From: Euonymus europaeus
Taxonomy: Eukaryota > Streptophyta > Magnoliopsida > Celastrales > Celastraceae
NCBI GenBank assembly: GCA_963580455.1
Contig: OY756964.1
Coordinates: 26,014,001 to 26,078,000, forward strand
DNA length: 64,000 nt
Reading direction: 5' to 3'
Below the pieces are notes generated by a model. The model was not told the DNA's origin, searched no databases, and was given only the letters and a program-made list of their open reading frames with translations. Positions within the stretch are counted from its first letter, which is position 1, and every line of letters begins with the position of its first letter. Below, in pieces: positions 49,343-62,538 of this stretch. Position numbers and translations under genes: made by a program.

Positions 49343-52300
49343 TGTTTTCTTTTTGTGAGTGAGAAATTCTTTTGTATTTGTTAGAGAGTGTTCATATTTG
49401 CAGGCTATAGTTATAGTAAGCATCGTACTCTCCATTCTTTTAAGTATCAACCTTTTGCTAGGTTGGTTCTTTGCAGTATCCTCCGTTTACGCTTTTCTCT
49501 CTTTGCTTTCATCTTGCTTTGTTGTTTCCTTTTGCCAGGTGGGTTTTCTTGGGTATTTGCTCTTTGTTTTAGTTTCTCTTTGCTCTCATTTCCTCAGTTG
49601 TTGAACTCTGGAATTCCTTTTTGAGGGGGCTGTATACTCCGTGTTTAATTCCCTTTTTGCTTGATTAGTTTTGCGAGCCAGCACATGACTTACGTGAATC
49701 CATGGGATAAGCATTGGTGACAACCATACACAAATTGAGCTATGGCCTCACCTTTCTCTTAACCATGTCATAGATTGTGTTTAGATGCGATTGTCCATTA
49801 CTTTTTTAGGTGCCTCAGTTTTTGGAAGTAATCATGTGTACCCTGGAGCTTGAAGCCCACAACACAAGGTTAATGGATTAATTGGAAGTAATCATAGTGA
49901 TGAGCTTGGAGCTTGAGGCGTGTTAATTTACATGTTATCATGTTAATTTTGATAAAGATTGTGATCTCCGTTAGTTCTTATTAGGCGCTGTGACAAAGAA
50001 AGGTGAAATCTCATAATTTCCTTGCAAGAACAAACTAAGTTTGTTGCTTTTCTATACTGCTACACTACAGAGTAAGATTGCAAGAATGAGATGGGAGGAG
50101 AGGAAATAGAATGAAGAAGCTTACTTGAATTCCCTATACAGGACCCATCTCCCCTATTGTGAAATTCCCCACATTAGCGTATTTGTAGTGGCTTCTCAGT
50201 TAATTAAACATGCAGTAAATATCCATAACACAGAATAGATGTGTTTGCCAACATGGTTAACACAATATACTATATATAGAATAGATGTGTTTGCTCTTAT
50301 GTTTCTAGACTAAATGGCCAGAACCATCACTTAATCGAGATGATCATTTGGGTTGTTATGAGGATGAACTTTCCGTGCCTGCAATCGAAATAGAAGATAA
50401 GAGGAGGTGACGATCAATTTCATGGTAAAGCAAAGAAAATAAAACTGGAGAAGGATAGACAATTATAAGGATACCTCTGATGCTTCCCAAATAAAAGAGA
50501 ATAAAGTATTCAACTTCTAAGTTAACACCAAAAATGGAAAGTAATATGAAAGAGAGTATCACAGGAAGAGGTCACAAAAGTTACATAATGAGACGTTAGT
50601 AATCTATCTCATTCTTCGGCTCTTAAAGTAACTCAACTTTTTATAATCAAGGAAAATACTTTAAGACAGACCACAATTCACTTCAGATTTCTAAAGTAAT
50701 TTAATGATCCATTAACTATTTCCTTCCTCCTTTGAAAAAGGAAATATCCTGAAGTATTTTTTTCTTTTCTCAGTATGGACTGAATGAATTGTTATGATGA
50801 CGCCATGTTCCACTAAATTTTTTAAAAAAAATCATAACATAAATTCAGTTCAATATTTTATTCCATCAGTTATGTGCAAGCTTGAACGGAAAACTATGGA
50901 CCTAAATTGTATAAAATGCATTAAGGTCAGTTCATGTAAGTCTGGTATTATAAGCTAGCTAATTGCCTATCATTTGTTAGTGGTTTAGTTTTCTGACGAC
51001 CCTTGCTGTTTGTTTGTTTGTTTCTTTAAATCTAATGAAATTCTGACTTCCCAACGAAACTCTGAAGTTTATGTGGCTAATAGTATATTGTCCTTACATA
51101 ATAGACTTCACTTATGTCCTGTGAAAATTTGTTTGCTATTTTTTTTCTTATGGCAAACCAATCAGAGTAAAGTTGATAAAGTGATTTTTATTTTTTATCA
51201 TTGAGATAAATGCCAGTCTCATTTAGCTGTTGAAATAGGTTTTTTTTTTAATTTTTGCATTAATGCCAGTGAAATATTTATTTATCGCGCTTTGATGCTG
51301 CTGAAAACATTTATTTTTGGCCTAGGCTACCTTCAATAAATTGGTAGTTGCTATGAATTGTTAACACAGGCATTGGTGACAACCATTAAAGCATTGGGCA
51401 GCTCATAGTTGGTTCTTTTAAGCTTGGGTTGGAATCGAGTTTCCAAATTTTGTTACGAATTTTAGTTTGTCCTTAGTTAGTTGATCTGCCAAAGCTCAAA
51501 CTAGAACTATCTTTTGTTGAGATGTGGCTGAAATATCTTCAGTACATTCTTAATGACTATTGAAAACACGAGAACATTTTTTCCCAATGCGGTTCTCTTT
51601 ACTATCATTCCAGTGATTACTGTTGACTCAAATTTTGATGATTGATGTACAGTGATCTTGGTAAATTTAGATATGGTTTTTTTTCCCTTTTTTTCATTTA
51701 AGCATTTACTTTTAGATGTCAATTTGTTATTAGTCTTTCTTACTGGAATTCAATGTATTAGATTTGTTTTTTCAATGACTAAGGTTGGTTTAGAGTTTTC
51801 TTGAAGATACTAAATGTGGGTAATCTGGTATTTATTACTTTAAATGTCATATTTTTTTTTATTGTATTCTGTTGGCCGTACTTTTGCTATTGCCTGAACT
51901 GGATCCCACCCCAGTTTACCTCAGCCATATAATGCTGAATCTCGCAAGTGTAAACTTACGATACACAAGCTGAGATCACCAAAATCAATGAAATGGAAAG
52001 GCTGCTGTGTAAACAGACAATCAAATAGCTTCATATACTGACCAAAAGACAAAGTGAGAAATCATAAGTCCTTCTTCTTTAAAAGGTGCATCAATAAAAT
52101 CTTGAGTTTTCATTAATACAAATGATTGAGTATGTCAATATCATGTATGTTAGTGAAAATGTATAATGGAGAAGCGATGCTTATATGTTTGTATTGAGAT
52201 TGATTTGGTCTCTAAGTTACCTGCCAAGAGAGGGAAGGGAGGGCCTAAAGTTTGCTAATGGATTTGAATATGCTAGAAGCCATTTATATATTGAAGTTCG

Positions 52301-53167
52301 CCATGTTTTATTAAGATCTAAAATATGCGTTTCCTTTACTTATGTTTTCATCAGAAACTATTAATTACGTGTACAAATGGATAAAGTTAACCTAATTTGT
52401 TGTTCAAATCTTCATATTTATGTGCAATAGGCCGCATCTCTCTCATAATTAATTCACTTTAACTGAGCCATCAAACCCAGTTTGTTGTCATGTTTTGTCC
52501 ATAAGGTTTCGCAGAATTAATGTTGTGTTCATTCTTCTAACATATATCTACTGGACAATTCCTACACCAGTTAAGATTATTATTGGTGCAGTTTAGTTAT
52601 CATTTTTAGTATGCTGATGTCTTTTTTTTTTGTCATTTTGCAAAATTATTTTGTTTTCTTGCTTGCAGGTGTGCATAGCTAGATCTTTTATTTCGACTTA
52701 TATTTTGGATCGCTGCGTGCTTTGTTGTTCTTTACTGTGAGGTAATTTACCTATCATGCAATTTCATTTTATGTCATTCTCATATTCCTCCTTTTCTTAC
52801 TCCATTTATGCACAACTTATATGTTGTCAATTTTTTTAAAGAAAACTGTTCAATATGCAATTTCTGATTTTGCTATTCTCATTTCTTTCATCCAATTTAC
52901 CATTTTAAAAAACCTCCTTTTGAAGTTAAATAGGTGGTTATCTTCTTATTTCTGGATCTGAACCATAGTTGTTGACGTCCTTATCCTTCTTTCAGGTATG
53001 TTTTTGGATGCAAAGTACATTAATTATTTTATTGTCCTTTGTTAGATGAGAGCATATTTTATATATTGTGCAGCTATTGTTTTGCATTAAGTAATTTCAG
53101 ACTCAAATGTTTATACTGTTTTACTGTTGTTTTTATTGAGTTATTTTACACTCAATATATTTCTAGG
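49343..53167. other. Helitron internal region before Rep
   Basis: About 3.8 kb of AT-rich sequence without recognised coding content. Possible splice acceptors (TTGCTTGCAG at about 52670; TTCTTTCAG at about 52996) lie shortly before the Rep start, so the Rep message may have a spliced leader. No other captured gene was recognised. Confidence 0.4.
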
Positions 53168-56100
53168 ATGAATAAAGGAGAGTCAAGTAAAACAAATAGA
53201 ATGTTGAGGAAAGCAATCATGACAAGAAAGAGAGCTGCAATTTCTATCAACACTCATGATTGTATTAGTAACGATCAAATTGATGATCGTCCCGATCTAA
53301 GTAATCACCATCGCATCAACATCAATGCCAAAAAATTATCTATGGAGACCATATCTGGTATTTTAGATTTCGGATCACCCAATTTCAGCTGTGAATTTTG
53401 TGGGGCTTTATTTTGGCATGCTGAGCGACTAAAATCTTCCAATTCTGAGCAACCATTGTATCCTCTTTGCTGCAAATACGGCCGAGTTAAACTACCACCG
53501 TTTAATGAGCCCCCTAAGTTACTGCAAAATCTTTTTGATTACACAAATGAAGATTCCAAGCGAAGTTTCCGCCGAAATATTCGGATATACAATTCAATGT
53601 TTGCATTCACTTCTCTTGGTGCTAAAATTGACAGAAATATAAACAGAGGCCAAGGTCCTTATGTATTCAAATTACATGGACAAAATCACCACCTGATTGG
53701 TTCACTCATTCCTGTTACTGGAGAGAAGCCACACTTTGCTCAGCTTTATATATATGACACAGAGAATGAAATTACAAACAGAATTGAAGCTGTAAGAAAC
53801 AGTGTTGATGTTGACAATATTGATGAGAGATTAGTTCATGAGCTGATTGTTATGTTTGATACAGTTAATGTATTAGTGAAGACTTTTAGGATGGCTCGGG
53901 ACCGTTTTAAAAGTGGCGACAATCACCATATACTATTAAAGTTATTGTCTAAACGTTCTAGAGACACATTGCAATATAATCCACCTGAATGTGCTGAAAC
54001 AGCTGGGCTTATTGTTGATGACCTTGGTAATTCAGATGAGGGCCGTGATATAATTGTTGAATATCAGAGTCGTGCTTTGAAACGGATCAATGATTTACAT
54101 CCATCTTTCATGTCAATGCAATATCCTTTATTATTTCCTTATGGTGAAGACGGTTATCGAGTTGATATACCATATGTTCTAAATAAAGGAAGAACACAAG
54201 TCAAAAGACAATTTGTGACTAGACGAGAGTATTATGCTTTTATCATACAACAAAGAACAGGTGAAAACGGACTTTTGATGAAGGGTGGCAAATTATTCCA
54301 ACAATATGTTGTAGATGCATTCACTGCTATTGAAGATGAAAGACTACGCTTTATTAGGTATCAACATCAACAAGAGCATTTCCGTTCTGAAATCTATAAA
54401 GGAGTCCAAGATGCGTTTTTACGCGGGGATGTCTCAAGTAGTAGCATTGGTCAGCGTGTTATATTGCCATCTTCTTTCACTGGTGGCCCTCGATATATGT
54501 TTCAGCATTATCATGATGCTATGGCAATTTGCCGAAGTCTAGGAAATCCTGATCTTTTTATTACTTTTACATGCAATGTCCAATGGAATGAAATTCGTGC
54601 TGCATTGAATCTTATTCCTGGCCAGAAAGTTGAGGATCGGCCTGACATTGTAGCTAGAGTATTTCATATGAAGTTAAATGAATTGATGAAAGACCTTAAA
54701 GAAGGACATTTCTTTGGGAAGATGTCTGGAGTAATACACACAATTGAATTCCAAAAAAGGGGACTTCCTCATGTACATATAGTACTCTGGCTACATCAAG
54801 AGCATAAATATCCCACTCCTGAAGATATCAATAAAATTATCAGTGCTGAAATTCCTGATAATGATTTGGAACCTGCTCTGTACAATGTTGTTTCAAAATT
54901 TATGATGCATGGACCATGTGGGACTTCAAATGTCAATGCACCCTGCATGCGAAATGGAAAGTGTATGAAGTATTTCCCAAAGAAATATCAGTCAGCAACT
55001 ATCATAGACGAAGATGGCTATGCATGTTATAAGCGAAGTGATAACGGCAGGTTTGTTTCAAAATCAGGCGTGCCCCTTGATAATAGGTATGTTGTGCCTT
55101 ATAACAAAGGGTTATTGCTAAAGTATCAAGCCCATATCAATGTTGAGTGGTGCAACCGTACAAGATCGATTAAATATTTATTTAAATATGTAAACAAAGG
55201 CTCCGATCGAACAAGGGTGCTCCTAACTGAAAATACTGGACAAGGAGACAAGTCATTAGAAATGAATGATAACACACAGGATGAAATCAAACTGTACCTA
55301 GACTGTAGATATGTTGCAGCGCCTGAATCAATCTGGAGGATTTTTGAATTCAACATCCACAGCAAAACTCCTACTGTGCAAAACTTGACAGTGCATTTGC
55401 CATTGATGAATAAAATTGTTTTCCCTCCTAATAAAAATATTGAATCAATTTTGCAACAGCCTGGAATAGAGAAAACCATGCTAACAGAGTGGATGTCGAC
55501 TAATAACAACAATGATGATGCATGTGCACTCTTATATGCTGAATTTCCTTCATATTGGCGTTGGGACAATGCTAATAAAATTTGGTTTCGAAGAAAGAGA
55601 GGATATTGCATCGGGCGTATTTCGTACATCCATCCTTCAGCGGGGGAATTGTATTATCTACGCATGCTATTGGGTCATGTAAAAGGCCCTAGGAATTTTA
55701 CAGAAATCAGGACTGTGAACGGCGTGGTATATCAGACCTTCAAAGAAGCATGCAATGCCATGGGATTGACTGGGAATGATAGTGAATGGCACGAAGCTAT
55801 GAATGAAACAGCAAATTGGGGTACTTCGCATCAACTAAGAACACTTTTTGTGACATTGCTTTTATTTTGTGAAGTAGCAGATCCCAAAAAACTGTTTGAA
55901 GCACAATTGCAAAATTTCCAAGAAGATATTTTATATAAATTGCAGCATAAATATGGACTATGTCCAGCAAATGTATCAAAAGACCATATTAGAGACCAAG
56001 TGTTGATAGAACTTGAGGTCTTATTACAAAATCACGGTGCCACTCTTGCTGATTTCAATCTGCCAACTCCTTCTACTTCATACTTGCAAAGCCTTGGAAA

Positions 56101-57652
56101 TACTCTATTAGCGGAAGAGTTAATGCACAACACTTCTCATTTGCAAAGATTAGCACCTATCTTAGAATCACAACTTAATGATGAACAAAGAATAGTGTTT
56201 GATACAGTTGTGGCGTCAGTATATAATGGTGCAGGAGGTATGTTTTTCGTATATGGATACGGAGGCACTGGGAAAACTTTCTTATATCAAGCCATCATTG
56301 CACATCTTCGTTCTCAAGGGAAAATTGTTCTTGCTGTTGCTTCGTCAGGAATTGCATCATTACTATTGCCTGGAGGACGTACAGCACATTCAAGGTTCAA
56401 AATTCCAATTGATATCAATGCTGAGTCTAATTGTCATATAAAAAAGGGTACACAACTTGCAGAACTACTGGAAAAAACATCTTTAATTGTTTGGGATGAA
56501 GCACCAATGGCTCATCGACACTGTTTTGAAGCACTTGATAGATCTTTAACTGATATTTTGGGTAAAGCTGATAATACTGATCATCAACAACCTTTTGGTA
56601 GGTTGCCTATTTTGCTAGGAGGAGATTTTCGACAAACACTTCCTGTTGTCGTAAAAGGCTCAAGACAAGAAACAATTGAAGCGTCCATTATCAAGTCATA
56701 CTTATGGAAACATTGCAAAGTGTTTGTTCTTTCACAAAAGATGAGATTATCTTCAACGGGATCAAACTATGATGATAATCATGCCTTTAATTTGTTTGCT
56801 CAGTGGTTATTGGATATTGGTGAAGGAAGAACATACACTACTAAGCTCAATGATGACGAAGAATATCCAACTTGGACCAAAATTCCTGAAAATTTGTTGA
56901 TAGAACCTGCAGAGAATGGAATAGAAGCAATATCTTCAAGAATATATGAAAGATTCTCATCGAACTATTCCGACCCTGATTACTTGAAACAACGTGCCAT
57001 ACTTACAGCAACGAATGAAGCAGTTGACATCATTAATTCACATCTTTTGACATCGATTTCGTCTCCTATGAAAACTTATTATAGCTTTGACAGTCTCTAT
57101 AAAAGTGGCACAGCATCTGATGAAGACGATTTATTATATCCAACAGAGTTTTTGAACTCTTTATGCTTCAATGGTGTTCCAAATCATCAAATACATCTCA
57201 AAACAAATGTGCCTATCATGCTAATGCGAAATATTAATCAAAATAAAGGCCTTTGTAATGGAACAAGACTTTTGGTCACAAGATTGGGAGAAAGAGTTAT
57301 TGAAGCAACGATTATAACAGGTCCTAATCGTGGTGAGAAGGTGTATATACCTAGAATAATAATGTCTGGCACGGAGTCAAAATGGCCCTTCTCTGTTAAA
57401 CGAAGGCAGTTTCCAGTGAAAGTATGTTATGCCATGACAATTAACAAGAGTCAAGGTCAAACACTTGAAAGAGTAGGTGTTTATCTACCCCGTCCAGTCT
57501 TCTCTCACGGTCAACTCTACGTAGCAGTTTCAAGAGTGACAAAACAAGATGGTCTGAAGTTTTTGATTGAATGTAGCAAACCACAACATAGAAGTTTCAC
57601 AAAGAATATCGTATATGAAGAGATTTTTAAAGAACTTCACAGAGGTCAATAA
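53168..57652 (+). CDS. Helitron Rep/helicase (RepHel)
   Basis: Single uninterrupted frame of 1494 residues from the ATG at 53168 (the frame stays open 43 codons further upstream, but that part looks non-coding). The N-terminal third has a cysteine/histidine zinc-finger-like segment ([12 protein letters not shown]). A Helitron-like N domain follows, with the HUH nuclease motif in [11 protein letters not shown] (about residue 535) and the two-tyrosine motif YLFKY (about 670). The C-terminal third is a PIF1-type SF1 helicase: Walker [10 protein letters not shown] (about 1030), [10 protein letters not shown] (Walker B), [11 protein letters not shown], and the final [10 protein letters not shown] and VAVSR motifs. 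HUH plus helicase nick, unwind and roll the transposon to a new site. No stop or frameshift was seen, so it could be functional. Confidence 0.95.
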   Translation: MNKGESSKTNRMLRKAIMTRKRAAISINTHDCISNDQIDDRPDLSNHHRININAKKLSMETISGILDFGSPNFSCEFCGALFWHAERLKSSNSEQPLYPLCCKYGRVKLPPFNEPPKLLQNLFDYTNEDSKRSFRRNIRIYNSMFAFTSLGAKIDRNINRGQGPYVFKLHGQNHHLIGSLIPVTGEKPHFAQLYIYDTENEITNRIEAVRNSVDVDNIDERLVHELIVMFDTVNVLVKTFRMARDRFKSGDNHHILLKLLSKRSRDTLQYNPPECAETAGLIVDDLGNSDEGRDIIVEYQSRALKRINDLHPSFMSMQYPLLFPYGEDGYRVDIPYVLNKGRTQVKRQFVTRREYYAFIIQQRTGENGLLMKGGKLFQQYVVDAFTAIEDERLRFIRYQHQQEHFRSEIYKGVQDAFLRGDVSSSSIGQRVILPSSFTGGPRYMFQHYHDAMAICRSLGNPDLFITFTCNVQWNEIRAALNLIPGQKVEDRPDIVARVFHMKLNELMKDLKEGHFFGKMSGVIHTIEFQKRGLPHVHIVLWLHQEHKYPTPEDINKIISAEIPDNDLEPALYNVVSKFMMHGPCGTSNVNAPCMRNGKCMKYFPKKYQSATIIDEDGYACYKRSDNGRFVSKSGVPLDNRYVVPYNKGLLLKYQAHINVEWCNRTRSIKYLFKYVNKGSDRTRVLLTENTGQGDKSLEMNDNTQDEIKLYLDCRYVAAPESIWRIFEFNIHSKTPTVQNLTVHLPLMNKIVFPPNKNIESILQQPGIEKTMLTEWMSTNNNNDDACALLYAEFPSYWRWDNANKIWFRRKRGYCIGRISYIHPSAGELYYLRMLLGHVKGPRNFTEIRTVNGVVYQTFKEACNAMGLTGNDSEWHEAMNETANWGTSHQLRTLFVTLLLFCEVADPKKLFEAQLQNFQEDILYKLQHKYGLCPANVSKDHIRDQVLIELEVLLQNHGATLADFNLPTPSTSYLQSLGNTLLAEELMHNTSHLQRLAPILESQLNDEQRIVFDTVVASVYNGAGGMFFVYGYGGTGKTFLYQAIIAHLRSQGKIVLAVASSGIASLLLPGGRTAHSRFKIPIDINAESNCHIKKGTQLAELLEKTSLIVWDEAPMAHRHCFEALDRSLTDILGKADNTDHQQPFGRLPILLGGDFRQTLPVVVKGSRQETIEASIIKSYLWKHCKVFVLSQKMRLSSTGSNYDDNHAFNLFAQWLLDIGEGRTYTTKLNDDEEYPTWTKIPENLLIEPAENGIEAISSRIYERFSSNYSDPDYLKQRAILTATNEAVDIINSHLLTSISSPMKTYYSFDSLYKSGTASDEDDLLYPTEFLNSLCFNGVPNHQIHLKTNVPIMLMRNINQNKGLCNGTRLLVTRLGERVIEATIITGPNRGEKVYIPRIIMSGTESKWPFSVKRRQFPVKVCYAMTINKSQGQTLERVGVYLPRPVFSHGQLYVAVSRVTKQDGLKFLIECSKPQHRSFTKNIVYEEIFKELHRGQ

Positions 57653-57754
57653 TACTAAAACAAATTACTTCTCTAAAAATCTCGCTTATGATTCAATTTT
57701 CATCCTTTACTAAATGTTTTGACCTATATTTTTGCAGAGTGTTAACAATCAAGA

Positions 57755-59922
57755 ATGGATTACATGCTATTGAAAGATCTTCAACTTGGACACCAACGAG
57801 GCATAATTATATGTAGAGTTATCAGGATATGGAATGCTACGAATCCATATAGGAACAATGAACTCATGTATCTTGAGTTTCTGTTACTCGATGAGCAGGT
57901 AAGTACAATAACTAGAATATTTCCAACATTCTGCAATTCTTAATATTATTTAGACAAGTAATTTTATATTGTATGAATAGAACACTGCTATTGAAGCTTC
58001 AGTTCGCAAACAAGACGCACCACGAATGAGAGAAATGTTTTCTGAAGGGAAAGTGTACACAATAAAAAATTTCATTGTCAGCAATGCGAAACCTAAATTT
58101 CGTACTTGCAACCACGAGAAAATGATTCGTGTGGGAACTTGGACCATCATCAAAGAGTTGACCCAATGTATTCCTCCAATACCAATACACTACTTTGAAA
58201 TAATCGATGAAGATACTGTAGAATCAAGATTGCAGAACAATTTGCAGCTGACAGGTAAAATAAAATTTTTACATATATAAATCGTAAACCACTAAATTGA
58301 AATATTTTGATATTTATATGATTAATGATTATAATTTTTTAACAACCTTTATTTATGACCTTTTTTTAAATATCATCATGTCTTCAGATGTCATTGCACA
58401 AATACTATCTGTTCGAACACTTGGAAGTGCATTTGTTGGTGGAACAGAAGCACCCAAAAGGGATGTCATAATAAAATGGTCCAGGTAAATACCTGTTGCT
58501 ACTTGATGTATACTTTTCAAACTACAAATATATAACTAAATAAACTGAAAACAATATTTGGTGTGTTCCCCTAAAGAAGAGAGAGAACAACAATAACATT
58601 ATGGGGCAATCTTGCTGAGACGTTCATGAACGATCTACCAGAAGATTTTGCTGATAACGAATATGCTATTGTCATTTTCACTAGCTTAACTGTAAAGGCT
58701 TATGAAGGTGAGTAAAAGAATTCCCCCCTTATATTTTTGAAACAAAATCAATTATTCTTAAAAAACAATAACCAAATGCCTATAAAATTGTAGGGGTCAT
58801 CACTTTCTCAAGCACATCTGCTACAAGAGCTTATCCAAAGGTAGACATTCCAGAGATCATCAATTTCAAAGAAAGGTTTGATCTTAAATTGCTCAACAAT
58901 ATTTTAGTAATAAATAAATCTTATAACACAACCAAAATAACTAACTAATTTTTTCTTCAAATATACAGGTTCACTACTGCATGGGACAACATGGAAATAC
59001 ATCAGCCACTTGAACTGACAAACACCATTTCACATGAAATCACAAACAACAAGAAATCTATAATCGAGCTTCTCAATCTCAATCGGTTGTTAGACATTGT
59101 AAGTACTCTTTCATATAATTTTGAAAAAATGTATACTCCATAATAAGACACTAAAAACTTCTCAAATAAATCATGCAGCGCAAAAAATTCTGTTGTGATG
59201 CAACAATCAAAGAAATTGATTCAAACGCGACATGGTGGTACAATTCCTGTCCGAAATGCACAGTGGGTGTAAGCAAATACTCTGGAGTTTTAACCTGTGG
59301 AAAATGTGGACCAATAGCAAATTTACCTGTCCCATGGTAAAATATATTTATCATGAACTAACTTTCTCTACAAAATATAAACAATAATATTAATTAATTA
59401 GTAAATAAAATTTATCCCTAGGTATAAACTAGAGTTGATCGTGTTTGATGACACTGGAGAGGCAAAATTCCTGCTATTTGGGAAACATGCAGAAAGACTA
59501 ATCAAGATACCTGCCTCTCAACTACTGAATCGTCCTGCAGTTAGCAATAGTGATATCCCTGCTGTAATGAAAAACATATCTGGCAAAAGATACAGATTTG
59601 ATGTATCAATTAATGAGCGAGATAGCCATGCAGCTACATTGACATTCACTGTGTCAAGCATCATTACTCTAGAAAAAGAACAGCAAGCAGACTATATCAA
59701 AGTCAATCAAGAAGATGGTCAAACTACATATGTTCCACAAGATGCTAACACTGAACTGACCATCTCATCACACTCTAAAAGGTCTTTCTTGCAAAATGAA
59801 AATGCTGAGAATGTGAAGGAAAAGAAACCAAGGTAAAATCTTTATAAATCCATTCTCATCTATTTTGGCATTCTTAACTTTTCTATTTTTACGTGAACAG
59901 GGAATCAGATGGAAACAACTAA
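57755..59922 (+). CDS. RPA1-like single-stranded DNA-binding protein of the Helitron
   Basis: Nine exons, all GT-AG with matching phases: 57755-57898, 57981-58254, 58388-58484, 58577-58707, 58794-58875, 58969-59098, 59179-59336, 59422-59832, 59901-59922; 482 residues. It has OB folds like the DNA-binding domains of replication protein A large subunits, with a zinc-binding CPKC...CGKC segment in the third (near residues 300-340). Plant Helitrons commonly carry such genes. It lies about 100 bp after RepHel in the same direction and probably protects the single-stranded transposition intermediate; that function is inferred. The last exon adds only a few codons. Confidence 0.9.
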
Positions 59923-60657
59923 ACTAGATAGATGTGCATAACCAGTCCTACCAAATGTTTGTGACTGGTATGTAAATATCTTTTTGCCAGTGTGTAACAA
60001 TTGAAGAAACCAAGGCTGCTTATCACCTTTCCAATTGACGTGCCAGCGTACTTTTGTCTTAAAGCTCATATCTAGACTATAGGTTGACACTACTATACCT
60101 TGAATATGTAAATATCTACTAGCTCATTGTAATAGCAGCCTTGATGTATGTCTTTTGCATGTAAATATGTGTTGCTACTGTTGTATAAAATTAGAAACTC
60201 ATGTACCCTTTATAGCCTTCTGTCGAAATTTCTGCTTATTCTGTGTCAAAAAAGAATTGCATAACAGTGTGCTTATCTCAATGATGTTTTGGGAAATCGC
60301 CAATCAGGTAATCCGCAGTTTTAACCAATTGATATTTCACTAATAGTATTTATTCGCAACACAAGCTACCATTGTTGTGAATGCAGGGCTTGCTGGAGAA
60401 GGGCTATGGGCACTGGTGGAACAGATAACCATCGAAGGAAACTAGGTAAGAGAAATTGTGAAATTGTAAAACAGAGCATTACAAAGAACTAATCTACTCA
60501 ATATGATCATTACAGAGCATTACCCAGGTCAGATTTGTTCGTTTTGGGACTTCAATATTCCTAATAAGATCAGCGTTAACCTCTTCTATTTCTTGGAAAT
60601 TTGGTTTTATTATTTATTATAAATTTGTTATTTTCTTATCGTTATCATTTTAAATAG
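59923..60657. other. Helitron spacer between RPA and PARG fragment
   Basis: Includes the presumed RPA 3' UTR. I saw no recognisable coding sequence, although a short phrase near 60385-60420 (GLLEKGYGHWW) could be an unassigned exon piece. Confidence 0.35.
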
Positions 60658-61475
60658 GAAGAGATCCGCTTCATGATCAGCCCTGAGCTAATCGCTGGTA
60701 TGCTTTTCTTGCCTGCCATGGCAGACAATGAGGCTATAGAAATTGTTGGTGTAGAAAGATTCTCAAGTTATACAAGGTGAGTATTTATTTAGATTTTCCT
60801 TAACATGGTTAGCTTTTCCCCCTCTCTTTTCTTTTAGCATTTAAAACTTTGGAGTTACTTTGCCCAGAAGTTTCCTTCTGTAGTTGTTCCAATGACTTAC
60901 AAGTTACAATATATTTGAATCATGTATGGGAAAACTCCTTTGACTGAGTATGCCAAAAGTTCCTTGAATATTTGAAATGTGGCCTTGATATTTAGTGTAG
61001 TTGTTAAAACATTGTTTTAATATCATTTTGAGTGACTTGAGCTGTCTTTGGATCCATAAATGATTCATGTAGATGTTCTCCAACATTAGCCTTCAGGACA
61101 TGAGATTTATATGGATATGAGACCTATGAGCCTATCCACACATTAGAGATTTTTTTACAAAATATATGGCTTAAACATGGCTCTCAGTATCCCATTATAC
61201 TGATTGTTGTGTTGGCCATTTTGTATCCTACTTGCATTATCTTCTTAAGTTGTTATGAAAATTCAACCTTCACCTTAGTGCAAATATGCAGTATCAACCA
61301 TGTTTGTGGCCTTTTCTTTTTGACTAATCTTGCAATTAATTTCTGATGATATTTTTCTTTTGTTTGCCGTACGTATGCTTCTTCATTTCGCTTTTCTGGT
61401 GACTACATGGATACAAGGAATGTTGACATTTATGCGAGGCATAAAACCAAGATCGTTTCTATAGATGCATTATCC
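60658..61475 (+). pseudogene. Captured poly(ADP-ribose) glycohydrolase (PARG) gene fragment
   Basis: Two exon-like pieces with intron-like sequence between. The first (60658-60776, AG before and GTGAGT after) encodes EEIRFMISPELIAGMLFLPA and EIVGVERFSSYT, the region just after the PARG catalytic signature. The second (about 61374-61475) encodes YASSFRFSGDYMD and RHKTKIVSIDALS, also typical of plant PARG. The catalytic GGG and QEEIRF-preceding exon was not found, nor the start of the protein, so this is a genomic fragment. Codons in each piece are intact. Confidence 0.88.
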
Positions 61476-62538
61476 AAAGAAAATAAACAATTAGACAAAA
61501 GGATCTTTCCTTTTATTTCCTTTGTCGTTATCAATCATCTTCATGTGTTAGCTGCCAATATATTCATCACAAGACTATAGCTACAAAAATGACAAAACAC
61601 TATGAAATCACAGATCAATGTATTAAATTTGTTTTAATTAGTCTATAACTGGTGTCTAATAGTTTATAGGATGGAAAAGAGGGACATATTGTTTGGGTGT
61701 TCTATTTTTTAGGATGCTTCATGCTTCATATCTTTGGCGTCGTATTCGGCTTGCTACGGGCTGGAATTTTTAATGTCCTACAGCCTCAGATTTTCAATCT
61801 TGGGTCCTCTTCATCTTTAATGTTCTTCAACTGCATGGGGTTGACCCTCATTCTTTTATTCTGTTTTAAGATATGGGTGTTCTTTTGCTTACAAAGAAGG
61901 AGAAGCAAACCCTGTGCACACAATCCCCCACACCATTCTCAACTCCATTGTCAACAAATTGAGGTAAGACAAATTTTTATCTACTTAGACAAATGCCTTT
62001 CCATTGGCTCATTATCTATCCGTTGTTGTTAATGTTGTGTTCAATAAATTTTAATTTGTTTTGTACCATGTTTACTCAGCTTTGGCCACTATCCTTTGTC
62101 ACTTGCCATTTCGCTCAGCTTTCCGTTGATGATTAACGAACTCTCTAAGATAAGATTTATTTTCTCATAGTTATACTTTTGTCAATGTATTCTTGGTCTC
62201 CCCTCCAGCTGAATACAGTTATTTACTTTGTGTTAACGTGACTTATGTTGATGCTGCTTTGCTTTGTATATTTAATTGTGAATAAACACAAATACATGCA
62301 AGTATTTTTGTCTGTTTTTTTGTTTGAGGGTTGATGTGGTATGCCATGTTAAACAGTGGGCTACAGCTTGCTAACTTTGGTTGATTATTTAGCTGTTGTA
62401 ATGGCGCATAATCATTTGTTTACACATATTGGATTAAACCCAATATCCCTTTGTATGCCTTGCATTCTTGCATTAAACACGCAAAAAGTGATAGATGAAT
62501 ATAACACACCCGATCGCAAAGTGCGGGCCAAAAGCTAG
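61476..62538. other. Helitron 3' region
   Basis: AT-rich, non-coding by eye, ending with the hairpin and CTAG. A reading frame at 61697-62032 showed no family resemblance. Confidence 0.4.

Larger units (their letters stand above)
48285..62538 (+). mobile_element. Apparently intact autonomous Helitron (14.25 kb)
   Basis: The 5' end TCTATTACTTATATATAAACC is preceded by A (48284). The 3' end shows CCCGATCGCAAAGTGCGGG, a short imperfect hairpin, then CCAAAAG and CTAG at 62535-62538 followed by T. This is the A-TC...CTAG-T arrangement of Helitrons, with no target duplication. Inside, in the same direction, are an intact Rep/helicase gene (53168-57652) and an intact RPA1-like gene (57755-59922), the standard plant Helitron pair. 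It also carries fragments of host ERF (about 49013-49342, opposite strand) and PARG (60658-61475) genes. It separates the Phox-type gene from the MICU-like gene. Confidence 0.85.

Noticed and set aside
53039..53167. Upstream extension of the RepHel frame
   Set aside because: The 43 codons before the chosen ATG are T-rich and Phe/Tyr/Cys-rich, unlike Helitron Rep N-termini.
61697..62032. 111-codon open frame inside the Helitron
   Set aside because: Hydrophobic translation of T-rich DNA with no recognised motif.
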